NCBI GenBank assembly: GCA_012064415.1
Contig: SSNU01000127.1
Coordinates: forward strand, 1 to 64,000
Length of the DNA: 64,000 nt
Reading direction: 5' to 3'
Origin: Gyrodactylus bullatarudis
Lineage: Eukaryota; Platyhelminthes; Monogenea; Gyrodactylidea; Gyrodactylidae
Shown here: positions 1 through 12,339 of the stretch, in pieces
Layout: each line of letters starts with the position of its first letter
Numbering within the stretch: position 1 is the first letter of the stretch
Made by a program: the position numbers and the translations under genes
Notes under the pieces: model-generated
Databases searched by the model: none
What the model was told of the DNA's origin: nothing
What the model saw: the letters and a program-made list of their open reading frames with translations, nothing else

Positions 1-1287
1 GTATACTTGTCCTGCTTCTTAGTAGGTTGATGATTAATTGTAGTTTTGAAAGACATGAAAAATGGGGTGTGCACATTCTCAAGCACGAAAACTGGTGCAC
101 AACTCTATTTGGATCTGTACTGTTAAATATTTTGAACTTGGTAAAGATGGTATGATGCCCATCTTAAATTAATTATTGAATATTACATCCAGAGTTCAAA
201 TCCCATCCCGTTTACCAAATGTTAACCTAATTATTGAATTTCGCTAGTTTTCCGAAGGAGAGGGATGCTCTATTCCCCATTTCGACCGTAAAGCCGTATT
301 ACTATGCAGCCTTACTGCAGGTACCATAAAGACGACTGAAAGTTTTTTGAATCATACTCGTACAAAGAAGTCCTAGAATAGGCAAATCTATCTGCAATCT
401 GGCTTAGAAGAATTCCGACTACCATGGGTTATCGAAAATCATTTTCCACTACCTAAATATGGAAATATTTTTAGTTTTGAGTAGTTAGGTTTACTGAATC
501 TATATGGCTGTCAAAAATAGCAATTACCATTTTTTCTACTTAAATTACCAATTTAAGCATCATACTCACAAGTAGTTTTAAAAAATTATTGAAAATGGTA
601 TTATAATTGACGCATATGTTCATGTTATAACCATAACATAGGATAGACAAAAGATTGAATGCAAGTTATAAAAAAATTTCTCCGGTACTTCAAGGGTTAA
701 GAACATCAAAAACTTTTTCTTTATACGATATGATTAAAATATTACTACAGACTTTCTACTGAAAAGTAGTCATAGTGATATTTAAAATAGACTGAATGGG
801 CGTTTTGGATATTCATTCATTGTAAAGACAAGAGTATCGTTGGCTACCAAAAATGTAAGATGTACGGTCGACTTTTTACCAGGCCAGAAAAGTGTATTTT
901 TCGATAAAATTTCATCATAAAATCGACATGTTTAGCAAACATTGTTTACGTCAAAAGAGAAAAAAGATAAACAGAAAAATCAATTTTTTGAAAGAAATTG
1001 AATGAAATGATCAATGATCATAACAAAAGTTGGATGTGAAAGACATAGAAGAATGAAATCTATAATAATAACAATAATAATAATCTACTTATCTAAAATA
1101 AATTAATTACAAGAGTAAATTAAACATGAGTACAATTGATTGGAGTTGACAACTTTCTCAGATAAAAAGTACAAAGTGGTGGTTGGTGATTTAGTTTTGT
1201 CTTTTGGATGATCACAGAAACAGTAATCTAGCTCACTTGAATGGGGTTTAATTTCAACTTTTCAGGGGATAATACAAACAGTTGGTT
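1..1287. other. No gene recognised
   Basis: AT-rich sequence downstream of the SACM1L gene. I see no open frame with recognisable protein features, no RNA gene and no clear repeat partner elsewhere in the window. A short ATT-type microsatellite lies near 1060-1085. Confidence 0.4.
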
Positions 1288-1596
1288 TTAGACGACTAAA
1301 ATAGAATTCTTTCTCTGATCAGAATCAGTTCTCTTTGGCAGTCCACCAAGAATTGATCGTCTAATTCTTTTAACAATATTTTTTCTCCCATCTTCAAAGT
1401 CATCATAATTATTGAAAAGGGATGTTTTACTCTTGTTTTCTCTTTCAAAGTTATCATTAAAATAATCGTCATCATCATAATCATTATTATCGGTGTAGTT
1501 AATTGTTGAATCATAATTGAACTTTATGATGGTTGATGTGGGCGTGGAATATGTTGAATGAATGATATGATTATTCTCGATAGACTGCCTAGTTTG
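1288..1596 (-). other. 102-codon in-frame extension after the SACM1L stop
   Basis: Immediately after the SACM1L UGA (1599-1597, next base C) the same frame stays open for 102 codons to a TAA at 1290-1288. I checked it codon by codon. The predicted peptide is hydrophilic, with an Asp/Asn/Tyr-rich acidic stretch followed by a basic segment (KRIRRSILGG). It has no family match that I know. Candidates are stop-codon readthrough, a base error at the stop, or an alternative 3' exon. Translation is unproven. Confidence 0.4.
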
Positions 1597-4167
1597 TCAA
1601 TCAACTTTCTTGCTATTAGCCTCAGTTTTATTGTAGTAATTTAATTCCAGAATTGGCTTGTCAATAAATTCATCTGGCGACTTGAGAATGACCATGAGGG
1701 AGGCAGCTGATGCAACTCCAAAGAGGAGAAAATAACGAATTTTCGATTTAATATCGCCTAGATAATAGAAGGAATTGACGATAAATAGAGGTTTTTTTTA
1801 ATAAGACTCACCTTGAGGAAAGAGAAGAGTAAATGCAGTCAAAGACAGAGAAAGAAGAAGAACATAGGGTAGGTATTTTCTTTTCATGCTCTGAGACATG
1901 AGATATTTGGAGTAAGTCGGTTTAATAGAACCTGACTTGTCATAGACTCTGTAATGTCCCAGGAGAATGTTGAGAGAATCTTGCTTTGAACCATCGAAAA
2001 AGTTGTTGAGAACATATCGTTTAGCTGAATTGAGGCCATCGTTAAGTTTACCAATATTCGTACGTTTACCTAAAACAAGAAAGTTAAATTTCTTCAGACG
2101 AATTTGCAAAGAACCCTTTCATTAGAAATCAGCAGTTCTAGTACAAAAATTGGTCATGAGGCTCTATGAGCAATGTGTTTTGATTTTAGAAATCTTCCAA
2201 GTTTTATTACATGCAAAATTCTCGAATTTATTTAGAATTTGATATTTTCCTATTTTTTGGGTTAAAAAATACGAATACGACTTAGATCTGTAATTTATAG
2301 AGGGATTTTTAATCACTAAATGTATATTTCTCTATAGTTTATCAGAAGTGAATGAAAAAATCGTTATAAGAATAAATTTACTCATGGTTCCTCTTAGATA
2401 TTTGCTAGAGTCATATCAAGGGAATGTTTAGATCATTATTTCAACATAAACAATACGGTTTATAATTGTGTATTGATATTAATTTCAAAGTGTTCAAGAG
2501 CAAGAACAAGACTAGTTAAAAAGTACTAAAATTTGTAAAGATTTCTAAAATCAAAAACTACTTTTTTGAGCTTGATAACGTATGTAGAATCTACATTGTA
2601 GATTAAATAACTTAAGAAGACAAGTTTTAAAAACGTACCTGTTCTTGTAAAGTCCGTTTTCAATGCTGGAGTTCCAGAATAGTGAATAGATATTGCATCA
2701 GCATGGTCAGCCCAGAGGTTTCTGAATTTGTGCTCAAAATCAGGCCAAAATTCCTCAAAGTCTTGACCAGTAAACTTTGTATCTGTCTTTTCAGATGAGA
2801 GAACATTGGATTTTAATAAATATTGATTGAGCATGACTTTTGCTACCAAGGATTGTACAACATTGGTTCTATCCAAGCAATCTATACAGTTTGTCCGAAA
2901 GATTTGCTTCTGTCGAGAGACCATGGACCAGGAATCATTAGAAATTTTCATGTGATATATTCTGAAAAATTACATAAGTTAAAAAATATAAAATGATTCG
3001 AATTATCCAAATTAACTAACCCAACATTCTTAAAGTCTTCCTCGAGAAGTTTTTCTAGCTCTGAAAGTCTATGCCAACGATTTGAGCCACATTCCTTGTG
3101 AAAATCAAAATGAACATATCGCAATTCTTCTTTTTCAAACTGTTTCGAAATATCTCTGAAAGAATCGGCTAATCGACCTTCGCCACCATGAGAATTGATA
3201 AGATTTATGCAAATATTCTTGCCATAACCTTCGGATAAATTCAGGTTATCCATGTGCTTGCGAGAAATGAATTCCTGCTTTTGAATGTTGACGTTATCAT
3301 TGACTCTGATGGGTGGAGCGTACTTTAAATTTGGATTTTGATTCCAGAAGAGGGGTATTGATCCTCTAATTTGTACAAATGAATAACAATCATTTGATAA
3401 TCGAACGATGAACTCAGTCTCAACAAAGTTTGCAACATTGGCTTTGTCGTCAATGCCTCGACATAAATATCTAGGTCCTACGCGATTTACATTCCTTCGT
3501 GAAATAAGATAGTAATGATGCTGCAAGGACTTGTTGGAAGTTTGATTAAGATTTTTCAAAGACTTGAAGAAACCATTTATTATGGGAAAGTAAAATTTTC
3601 TGCAGGAAGAGCCCAATAACTTTTCCATTTCCTCGAAAAGATAAAAATTCCATGAAAAATGTTCGATAGAATTAGAAAAGATAGAAGATTCTTTGGAGAT
3701 TTTTTCTTTAAAAGAATTAAGATCAGATTTTTGAAAACATCTTGTCATGTCATAAGTATGGGAAAAGTAGAAAGAATTGTCCGCCAGAGCAGTATTGAGT
3801 AGTCTGCAGTAATATTCTTCGTCTAATTTTTGTTCTTCTGATAAACCGGCAGTAGAAGGGGCTACACGTATTATAGATGATTTGTTAATTCTGAATATAC
3901 GATGCTCGAATAAATCTCCAACAGGAACAGCCTCATCGATAGTTATTAAATAATAACCAGATATAAGCTTAATCACACCCCAGATACCAAATATAGATGT
4001 TTTTGAAGAATACTCTGAAGTTTCTGTAGAAATTGAAAACTTTTGAGTATTCCTATCTATAGATATTGATTCATTATCATATCCACAAGCAATAATGATT
4101 CGTGATTCGCTTATAAACCTAAAGGATTAAAGAATAGGAATTACAGATTGTATTCTTGACAAGTCAT
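1597..4167 (-). CDS. SACM1L: Phosphatidylinositol-phosphatase SAC1 (SACM1L), five exons
   Basis: ER/Golgi integral membrane phosphatase that hydrolyses PI4P and related monophosphates. Exons on the minus strand: 4167-4145, 4118-3021, 2961-2639, 2069-1812, 1757-1597 (1863 nt, 620 aa; human about 587). Introns are 26, 59, 569 and 54 bp and all have GT-AG ends. The start is the ATG of a 23-nt first exon; splicing restores the conserved N-terminal region before FGIWGVIKLISGYYLI. The catalytic CX5R loop is CIDCLDR (C399 to R405), followed by TNVVQS. Further conserved blocks are ANFVETE, RGSIPLFW, DFHKECG and ALKTDFTRTGKRTNIG. Two C-terminal hydrophobic segments (PYVLLLSLSLTAFTLLF and YFLLFGVASAASLMVIL) match the SAC1 membrane anchor. 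The last residues are KKVD, a KKXX retrieval motif equivalent to human KEKID. The frame continues open past the UGA (separate entry). It is head-to-head with the TSTD-like gene. Confidence 0.95.
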
Positions 4168-4331
4168 CACTAGAGAATCCAAAAATAAGAAATTTACAAA
4201 TTTGGCAAAACACTAAACAATTTTATTTTTTGTTTATATTATTAGAGCAACTGTGTTTAAATGATTGGCTTTACGCTTGTTCAATTTAAATTAAATTATT
4301 TAATTTTTATCAGAGGCTTTACATTATAGCG
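4168..4331. promoter_or_regulatory. Divergent spacer between SACM1L and the TSTD-like gene
   Basis: Only 164 bp separate the two divergent ATGs, so both 5' UTRs and any core promoter must lie here. The segment is very AT-rich. I see no clear TATA box or named factor site; a shared bidirectional promoter is inferred from spacing alone. Confidence 0.4.
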
Positions 4332-4781
4332 ATGAATTTCATTTTCAATCTGTTTTCCAACCTTTCAAATTCACAGTCTAGTAATTTTTTTACATTAGTA
4401 ATTTACAGATATTGAAAATATAACAGTGAAAGACTTCAAGAACAGAAGAATAATAGAAAACTTTTTAATTTTAGATGTTCGAGATAAGAAGGAACTTTCA
4501 TCCGAAGGATTTATTGATGGAGCAACGAATATTCCACGCAAGTTTATATACTTAAGTTTTCAGTGAACACAATCGAAACAGAATTTAATCTTAGCCCAGA
4601 AGAATTCAAGAATAAATATTCTCAAGAGTATCCAGATAAAGAAAATCAAAATATACTCGTTTACTGTAAGAGTGGTAGAAGAAGTTTAGTGGCACTAGAA
4701 AAATTAGAGAATATGAGCTTTAAAAAATTATTTAATTTGGAAGGCGGTTTTCTAGCTTGGAGATCAGACGTGGAAAAATGA
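4332..4781 (+). CDS. Single-domain rhodanese (thiosulfate sulfurtransferase, TSTD-like), three exons
   Basis: Small sulfurtransferase of the rhodanese fold; the family moves sulfane sulfur to thiol acceptors. Exons 4332-4380, 4409-4537 and 4564-4781 give 396 nt, 131 aa. Intron 1 is 28 bp GT-AG. Intron 2 is 26 bp with a GC-AG boundary (GCAAGT donor). Only that splice keeps frame and yields the conserved GATNIPL segment; the alternative GT 4 bp inside would shift frame. The domain runs from LDVRDK (about residue 35) to the active-site loop CKSGRRS with the catalytic Cys at 94, then LEGGFLAW. The first 20 residues are hydrophobic/Ser-Asn rich and could be a targeting sequence. The stop faces the DRC11 stop 59 bp away. 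Single-domain TSTD1/TSTD3 are the nearest relatives I know. Confidence 0.85.
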
Positions 4782-4840
4782 AATCATAAACTTTTCAATT
4801 ATTTTTATTTATTTCGATTTATTTTCAAAAACATAATATT

Positions 4841-7800
4841 TTATTTCTTATTCTTGCCCTTTGGTTCTTCATTCAATTTCTTCAAAAGTTTCTTGCGTTT
4901 TTTCCCAAGAGCTGTTTTTCCAAGCCAAAGCTGCAGAAGAATCAAAAAATAAACTGGAACTAACCTTGAGGGCTTTTTCATCCTTTTCGAGGAAAGGCTC
5001 ATTCATACCAAGAACTAATACAAATTCCTTGTTTGTCAAATAATCCCCGCTCAAGGCTGATTCGACTCGATAATCGGTCAGGACAGAATCGCATACTCTA
5101 GCGATTTGGCCCAGGGTGAAACCATTTGACAAATAGGTCAATGAATTCAAGTCTAAATGTTTCACTATTTTATGGGTTTCATTGAAGAGTTTTTTCCTCC
5201 ACATAACTGAAAAGGTGAGAAAAGACTAAACTAATTGGGAATCAATTGTATTTATCGCTAGACAACTCACCAAATCTCGAGTGATAGTCGGGTTTGGGAA
5301 AGGGTAAAATCTTTTTGAATACCTTTGAGAAAATTCCAGGCTTTGCTAAATGTGGGTTGTTGGATGTTCCAATCAACATGATTCTGTCTCCTTTTTTAGT
5401 TTGTTTGAGAATTTTTTTCATGAGCACTTTCTGCAATTTAATATCTGATTTCTGTCATAAAAATATAATGATGATGCTTGAGTTATTTTTTGAGATCAGA
5501 TGATAAAAAAACGGTTGGAAGTGGGGTCTGGCTCTTTTTTTCTAGTTATAAAAATTCTGATATAATTTCTCACGCTGATCACGAATCTGGTATTTAAAAA
5601 AATTTAGCTGTCTGTGAAGCCAGTTAAGGTTTAATGCAGATTATGATGAAGAAAAAATCCTGCCTTCTCATTGGTTGAAACAAGAATCACTAAATGAACC
5701 AATCATGAGAGAGAATTTCTTAAATTTGAGAAAAATAGCAAAAATCTACCATAAATAAACGTAATTCAAAAAAATTTCTCAACTAACAATGCTAGAGGAA
5801 TAAAATTTATATAATAAACTTGGATGAAATTTGGAATTTTTATTTTAGTTTTAGAGAAAACCGAATTTTTGTGCCCAAATTTTCACCAATTTTCTGAAAA
5901 ATTTTGCAAACTTTGTTTTCTACGCCTCGTTTTAACAGTCTAAAAGCCTTTTAGGATAAATAAATATACAATCAATACGTTCAAAATTTCTCCTACTTTC
6001 AGATGGTTAAAATTTATTATTCTAATGTTTTTAATCTTTTATTAAATAGCAAAAGTTTAAGAGGTGTTTTCGAAATTCGGTTATGTTCATTATCTCAGCT
6101 CACAGACAGCCAAATTTTTAAAATACCAGATTCGTGATCAGCATGAAAATTACATCAGAATTTTATAACTAGAAAAAATAGTTACAAAACAATTTTCAAA
6201 TCATCACCAGTGTAATTAATCAGTCATTTCACCACATAAAAACGTCAATGCTTTCACCTTTTTTCATTGGTTGGGGATGTTTAACGAGTTATATTTTTGG
6301 TAAAATGATTGATCATTGAATATTCAATTTAAAAATATTTCAAAAGGTAAATTTATCAATAGTACTTTGCTCTGTTTATCACTTTTCTTCAGGAATAATC
6401 GCTCACAATCTTCCACCATGACTATAGTTGGCTGAATTTTCCTTGAGATTTTCATGATAAGATGAGTCAACATTTTAATATCTTCCTTGCTAGTGTATCT
6501 ATCAGTCAATTTGTAATCACTAATATTGAACAGATTGGCCCCAACAACTTTACAAATGCCATGAATGATAGTTCGCTTGCATGAACTCTTGGGACCAACA
6601 AAGGCGATTGATTTTGTTGCCTTGACAGTCTCGTAAATAAACTTGAAAGGAGAAATGAATAAGATTTAATAGTTTAGTTGATAATTTAACATGATTTGGG
6701 GCAAGACCAATAAAAAGCTAAACTACATAAGGAAAGTGAGAAAATGTCTTTTTTAAGGCTTTAGTTTATCTATATAGTCTGGTTAAGAATGATAGTCTCA
6801 TCTATGAAACATACAACACCAGAAACCAAAGACGATACTCAATTCTTTTCATTAACATACTCCAAGTAAAGCTAATCGTGATATGAAGTTGGGAATCTAC
6901 GAATTTTACGAAAACCTCGATTTTTTCATCAAGAACTCTAATTTGTTAAAGATTTTTTGGAATCCTACTCATTTTGCCCACTTTTAACATTTGAAGAAAA
7001 ATTTTCTAAAAAAATTAATTTTTATGAAAAATATGGTCATTTTTCAAATTTCGATTTGACGCCAAAAGACCATTTTTTCGAACTTAGCAATGAACATTTT
7101 TATTGATTTGAAAGTGAGAGGGTAGTCAAAAGAGTTTTTTCAGGATCAAGATTAGATGAAAAAGCTGGCTAGAACTGTCAAATTACCGACAGTTATCCCA
7201 TTTTTGAGAGATTTTGAATTATCGAAATTTCATTGATTCTCACCTAGTGAAAATGATCAAAAAATCGATTTTCAGCTCCCAAACGAGAATATGATTATGC
7301 ATAAGATCAGATTCATTTGAATTGATTTTCTTGGTTAATCTTGATCCTGAAAAAACTCTTTTGACCAGCCCAACATCACACCAACCAACTTTACAATCAG
7401 TAGATTCGGAGTTCCTTGATTGAATTTAAAAATCAACTTTTGATTGTATTAGTGTTTTTTTATATTAACAAGATGAAGCTGTATAATTTAAAATTTTTCC
7501 AGCCTTAATTCTAAGTCGGAGATGATCAAAAACTAAGCATTTTTGTGTATGTTACCGTACAAACCCTGAATCAGTAAATCTCTAGATTTACTAGTACAAA
7601 GCCTGAATCAGTACAAAGTTAGTATAAAGCCTAAAATTCAGTGTTTGTACTAACTTTGTACTAGAATAATATATCATGTATACTTTTCATCATATTTGTA
7701 TATGACATGGTGTATAAAGCTTATACCATTCAAAGTATTCTATACTATACATAGGGATAGGATATATGATTGACTTGAATTAATTTCTCATTTAAAGGAG

Positions 7801-10800
7801 GAGGGGGATTCACACCCAGTCCTCGTTTAGGATTGACAAAGTCATATACAATGAATATTCTGTATAAGTCTTAGGTTCTAATCATTATGTGAATCCTTGG
7901 TTAGATCCCAATGCGATCTAAATTTAAGGAATGTTTTTTGTTTGGGGGATCTTTTAATCTGGTGGCAGGATATCTTTTCGACAATTCAAATACTGGTCAA
8001 ACAGCAGTTCCACTTTGAATTGTTTAATCTGAGTTATTTGACGACTGACGAGTGATTAATTTTTTTCTACAGTAGTTCTAGTCGTATCTCATAACTCAGA
8101 AAGAAACTTATATTACACACATTCAAAGAAAAAGCGAGAACATATAATACTTAAGTTAGGAATATTCAGTCTTACACCTTCTCCGAGAATCGAACCTTAT
8201 TATATATCCATCTTGTTATATTTCTGTTCAAATATAATTTGAATGAATTTTATAATGATTAGAACCTAAGACTTATACAGAATATTCATTGTATATGACT
8301 TTGTCAATCCTAAACGAGGACTGGGTGTGAATCCCCCTCCTCCTTTAAATGAGAAATTAATTCAAGTCAATCATATATACCTATCCCTATGTATAGTATA
8401 GAATACTTTGAATGGTATAAGCTTTATACACCATGTCATATACAAATATGATGAAAAGTATACATGATATATTATTCTCGTACAAAGTTAGTACAAACAC
8501 TGAATTTTAGGCTTTATACTAACTTTGTACTGATTCAGGCTTTGTACTAGTAAATCTAGAGATTTACTGATTTAGGGTTTGTACGATAACATATATAAAA
8601 CTATATGTTTTTGTGTTTGTTCTGAAGATTATGATGATTGAATTTGCGCCAAGATTTATCGATGAATTTTAGTAAATTTTACTATGATAAACTTGAGATT
8701 ATTTGTAACATTTTTAAGAAAAAAAGGGCTTTTTGTGATTTTCTCTAATGAATCTTTTCTTCATGATCTGATTAAATGATCTCGATCAGTTAAAGAGTAT
8801 TTTTAACTTAACTTAATATAAGGGTTAATATAGAATAAATTTTTTTTTAATTTTATTGTAAAATAATAAAAGAAATATTCCAAAAATGATTGGTTCAAAA
8901 TAAACCACACAAGTGATAAATATGGCTCCAATAGGTGAATAAAAATCTTTTGGCTTACTTTTGATCCTAGGGGTATCACACAATTCTCAATTATTGATCT
9001 CTTAACGTCCAACAAGCTAGGCATTGGTTCTACGTTGATATCCCTGAGGAAGGATCCGGCAAAATTATTTTCCCCAATAAAATCATTCAAATTGAATTCT
9101 TCAACTTTGATCAAGATTCCCTCCTCAACCAGCTCATGATACAGTGATTCGATTGATCTACAGATTATTATTACATTCAAATCATACAAAAACTATTCTC
9201 AATGAATTTGGGAATTTTACAAAAATCTCATTCTTTCATCAAGGTCTTGAAATTTTCTAGAAACTAATTCAATTTGAACTCTCGTCAATTTGAACTGATT
9301 TCGGATCATCCAAATTCATTTAGTTTCAAGCAGTAAAAATGATCAAAAATAGTAAGCAGACTTTCGCACGATAATTGAGTGTTTCCTAAAATATTGTTAT
9401 TAACGACCGTTTTTTCCTGGTCTATTGGGTTTCTGAAAATTAACGTTTGATCATTCTCACACCTTGAATTCAACAAAAATTTCCGGATAGTCAGAATCTC
9501 AGAATGCAATGAACTGATAGGCTGTTTAATTTAAATCTGAAATTAGTCTTAAAACTCCCTAATTAACATAAGTTCTAATTTGCAATTATGTTCAATGAAA
9601 TAATTAAATTTCTTTCTCTATAATGTCAAACTATAAAGTAAAACTAAAATCATGGCCTTTCAAATCATCATATGCCTTACATCAAAGAACTCGGACTCTC
9701 CTATGATCAAAATCTGTATCAATTCATAAGAAATCTTTAAAAAATTCCGTTGTAGAACCCACTTAGGAAATTCATGAATGATCCGTCTCTTTATCTCAAA
9801 CTAATATATGAATCTCTGATTCTACCCCCATCTTGACTATGGATCAGGAATTCTCTACGATCTTCCTATCGGCACCAATAAAAAATGGAAAAGATTCAAT
9901 TCACTTATCTTATAGGCTGTCTAGATCGACTTCCTTACAAGGATCTCCTTGATAAGCCAATATACTCCCCCTATGGCTAGGAAGAACAACCTCATCTGCT
10001 GTGCTCTATTCTAAATTCGCGCCTAATACATCCATTCAGTACAATCTGAGATCTTCAAGAGGATATTTCATCATACTTCTAGAGTTTTTCAATCCAAAAT
10101 CTTTTTTTAATTTGTGAAATTTTAATTAAATTTGTACCAAAGTCACACAACTATTTTGAAATTTAGTTTTGAATAAAAATTCAGTATATCTACTGATTTA
10201 TGCAATAAACTCAAAGTAGAAAAGAATTTCCATTGATAAGACATACCGTTTGTATCAAAACTATAGTTTCCATTCAAATACAAGAAAAATTTCATGGTTT
10301 TTATATAGAAGATCTAATTTTTCAGTTGAAATTACACATTTTTGTGAGTTTTTTTTTCCAAAAAAGGTTCTTTCATTTTTAAGTTTTCATAACTTTTCAA
10401 TAAATATTGTAGCTTGATAAGTCATAGTTCATTCGAAAGAATATTAATTCTTCTTTCAGAAAAATGGTCAATAAATTATTTTCAGATTCGTTAAAACAGA
10501 ATTATGGTATGAGAAAGTTACCTGTGCCATATATGACCCACATAATCTCAATTCAAAACTCTGTATCAGATTTTTAAATACGTTTTTTACCTGTTTGGTG
10601 TCAAATCCTTAGGACCTCTCCTTTTCTTCTTGAGCTTCCTCTTTGCGTTTTTCTTTTTTTTTCTCTTGATCTTTATTCTATCAACAGCTGCTCGCAAGTT
10701 ATCTAATTCGTCTCTTAAAAATTCATCAGTCTAGGGAAGAAAATATAAAACTTGAAAGGAAGACCACGAGAAGAAATAAAATTTTTTCCAAAATTCCAGC

Positions 10801-12245
10801 TCAAAAATAAATTTACAACATGTCAAAATTACTCACTTGTAATCGAATTTCTTTTTCGACATCTTTCATGGCGACATCTTCAATTTGTTTGGGATCGTGG
10901 CGTTGTAAAATGTTCCAAGATTCATCGATACTTTTCCATTCATCTAATCAAGTGATAAAAATGATTTATTTCTCGTAATCACTTTCAAGTAATCTAATTA
11001 AAACTGACTGTGGTATTTTTCAATATCGCTATCAAAATTTTGGCGAATTTTTGATTTGGTAAATATATAGTTTTCTTGCTAATCCAAGATAAATATTCAA
11101 AAAATGTTTACTTGTTTCTTATTTTTATCCTTTAGATTCTTCTTAGCAGGAGGTTTCTTCTTGGGTTTTGATTTTTTCTTAACTTTATCAACCTGAAAAA
11201 ATCTCCAGTTATAAGTAAAGCTCACCTTTTGAGGAAATAAATCAGGATTGAATATGGCCAATGTTCCGCCTTCTTTAACACTCGGAATAGATAAAAATTT
11301 ACCAGTTTCTTCGTGAGTTTTAAAAAACCATTCTCGAGTTTGATAGACAATTTTATTTCTAATGTCCCTAGAGAGTTCTTCATATAAACGATTCCTAATG
11401 CCACAAATATCTTGTTTATAATCGAATTCATTTATTTTCTGTACAGCTTGTCTCTGGGATCGAATCTTTATAAGCTCTTGTTCGATCTGTGAACCTTTTG
11501 TGAATTCCTTTTCGTCATTTAGTTCCATTCCGAGCCAAACGAGTTCTTCCTTGCGTATCCTTTCAAAATTTTTTCTGGCTTGGTATCTCTTCCAGAATTT
11601 CGAAATAATTGTAACAGCCTTCTCTTTTGAGAGTTTTGCTGGTTCCTTATTCTCAAAACCGATGGTGCTATTTTCTTTATCAGAGGCTGCATGGTCTAAA
11701 AGATAAGCAACTTTCTTTCTTGCTTGTCTTGCTCTTTCGTGATTTTGAATAAGTAATGTTGCTTCTTCTAGAGGCATACTGACGAAATCATCCTTGCTAT
11801 ATTCATTAATATTCGAGTTTTTCTTAAAGTAAGCAGCTCTCTCTTCAAGTTGAACTTGATTCTCTTGTAAGTAATAGCTAGGTATTCTAATTTCAAAGTT
11901 TTGAAAGATATCATCCTCGATAAAATCTGAAAAATCAATAATAGGATATTCAGAACAAGATAATTTAACGAGATGGATCTTTAGTTCAAGCATTCGAATA
12001 GCAGTTGATTCAGTAAGGGATTTCAATAATACTCTTTTTTGGGGATGAACAATTTGTTCATAGCACCATAAAAATTCATTAAACAGATTAACGTATTTGA
12101 GATAGAACTTTACAGATTCCTCAAAGCAAAACTTATATTCATAATGAAAATCTGTTTTTGTCAAAAGTTCCTGTTCAGTTTGAATGATTTTCTCTAGTCG
12201 ATTTTGGGCTTGAGACCATTTTCGATTTTGGAGCTCCTGGGTCAT
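4841..12245 (-). CDS. DRC11: Dynein regulatory complex subunit 11 / IQ and AAA domain protein (IQCA1), ten exons
   Basis: Ciliary axoneme protein of the nexin-dynein regulatory complex. Exons: 12245-11226, 11192-11112, 11078-11009, 10943-10837, 10730-10591, 9157-8959, 6641-6366, 5430-5271, 5206-4965, 4930-4841 (2385 nt, 794 aa; human about 820). Introns: 33, 33, 65, 106, 1433, 2317, 935, 64, 34 bp, all frame-preserving. N-terminal helical region with VHPQKR, an IQ motif near 209-235 (KAVTIISKFWKRYQARK), a Lys-rich linker, then PMPSLLDV and a C-terminal AAA domain. Walker A at about 555 is GPKSSCKR, lacking the usual central glycines; Walker B is IVMVED near 612; then MLIGTSNNP and PKPDYHSRF. 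The start chosen is the ATG at 12245; an in-frame ATG lies 45 nt upstream. The three long introns hold inverted repeats. Head-to-head with NDUFB11. Confidence 0.93.
5538..6180. repeat. Inverted-repeat element in a DRC11 intron
   Basis: Arms of about 83 bp (5538-5622 and 6097-6179) are imperfect reverse complements. Both contain TGATCACGAATCTG or its complement and end in TTTTCTAGTTATAAAA. The 935-bp DRC11 intron contains the whole unit, so it looks like a non-autonomous DNA element (MITE-like). A fragment of the same arm (GATCACGAATCTG) recurs near 16711. No coding potential is seen inside. Confidence 0.65.
7545..8597. repeat. Long near-perfect inverted repeat in the 2.3-kb DRC11 intron
   Basis: Two arms of about 345 bp (about 7545-7889 and 8252-8597) match as reverse complements with only scattered mismatches, around a spacer of about 360 bp. 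The arms share CCCAGTCCTCGTTTAGGATT and a run of GTACAAAGTTAGTA-type direct sub-repeats near the outer ends. The pre-mRNA of DRC11 should be able to fold into a long hairpin here. No ORF is recognised. It is likely a recent foldback/MITE insertion. Confidence 0.8.
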
Positions 12246-12339
12246 TTTTGAACTACCACAAGTTTTCACTAGACATCTACAGTTAAACAAAAAAAATTTT
12301 GAAATCCCACTTGTTTGACTGAGTTAACTCTTTTATAAA
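12246..12339. promoter_or_regulatory. Divergent spacer between DRC11 and NDUFB11
   Basis: Only 94 bp separate the start codons of two divergent genes, one ciliary and one mitochondrial. The core promoters must therefore be shared or overlap, unless the 5' UTRs are almost absent. I see no clear factor site. Confidence 0.4.

Noticed and set aside
9306..9509. 67-codon open frame within DRC11 on the gene strand
   Set aside because: Splicing exon 10730-10591 directly to 9157-8959 restores the conserved DLTPNRSIESLY segment; this frame lies in that intron and has no family features.
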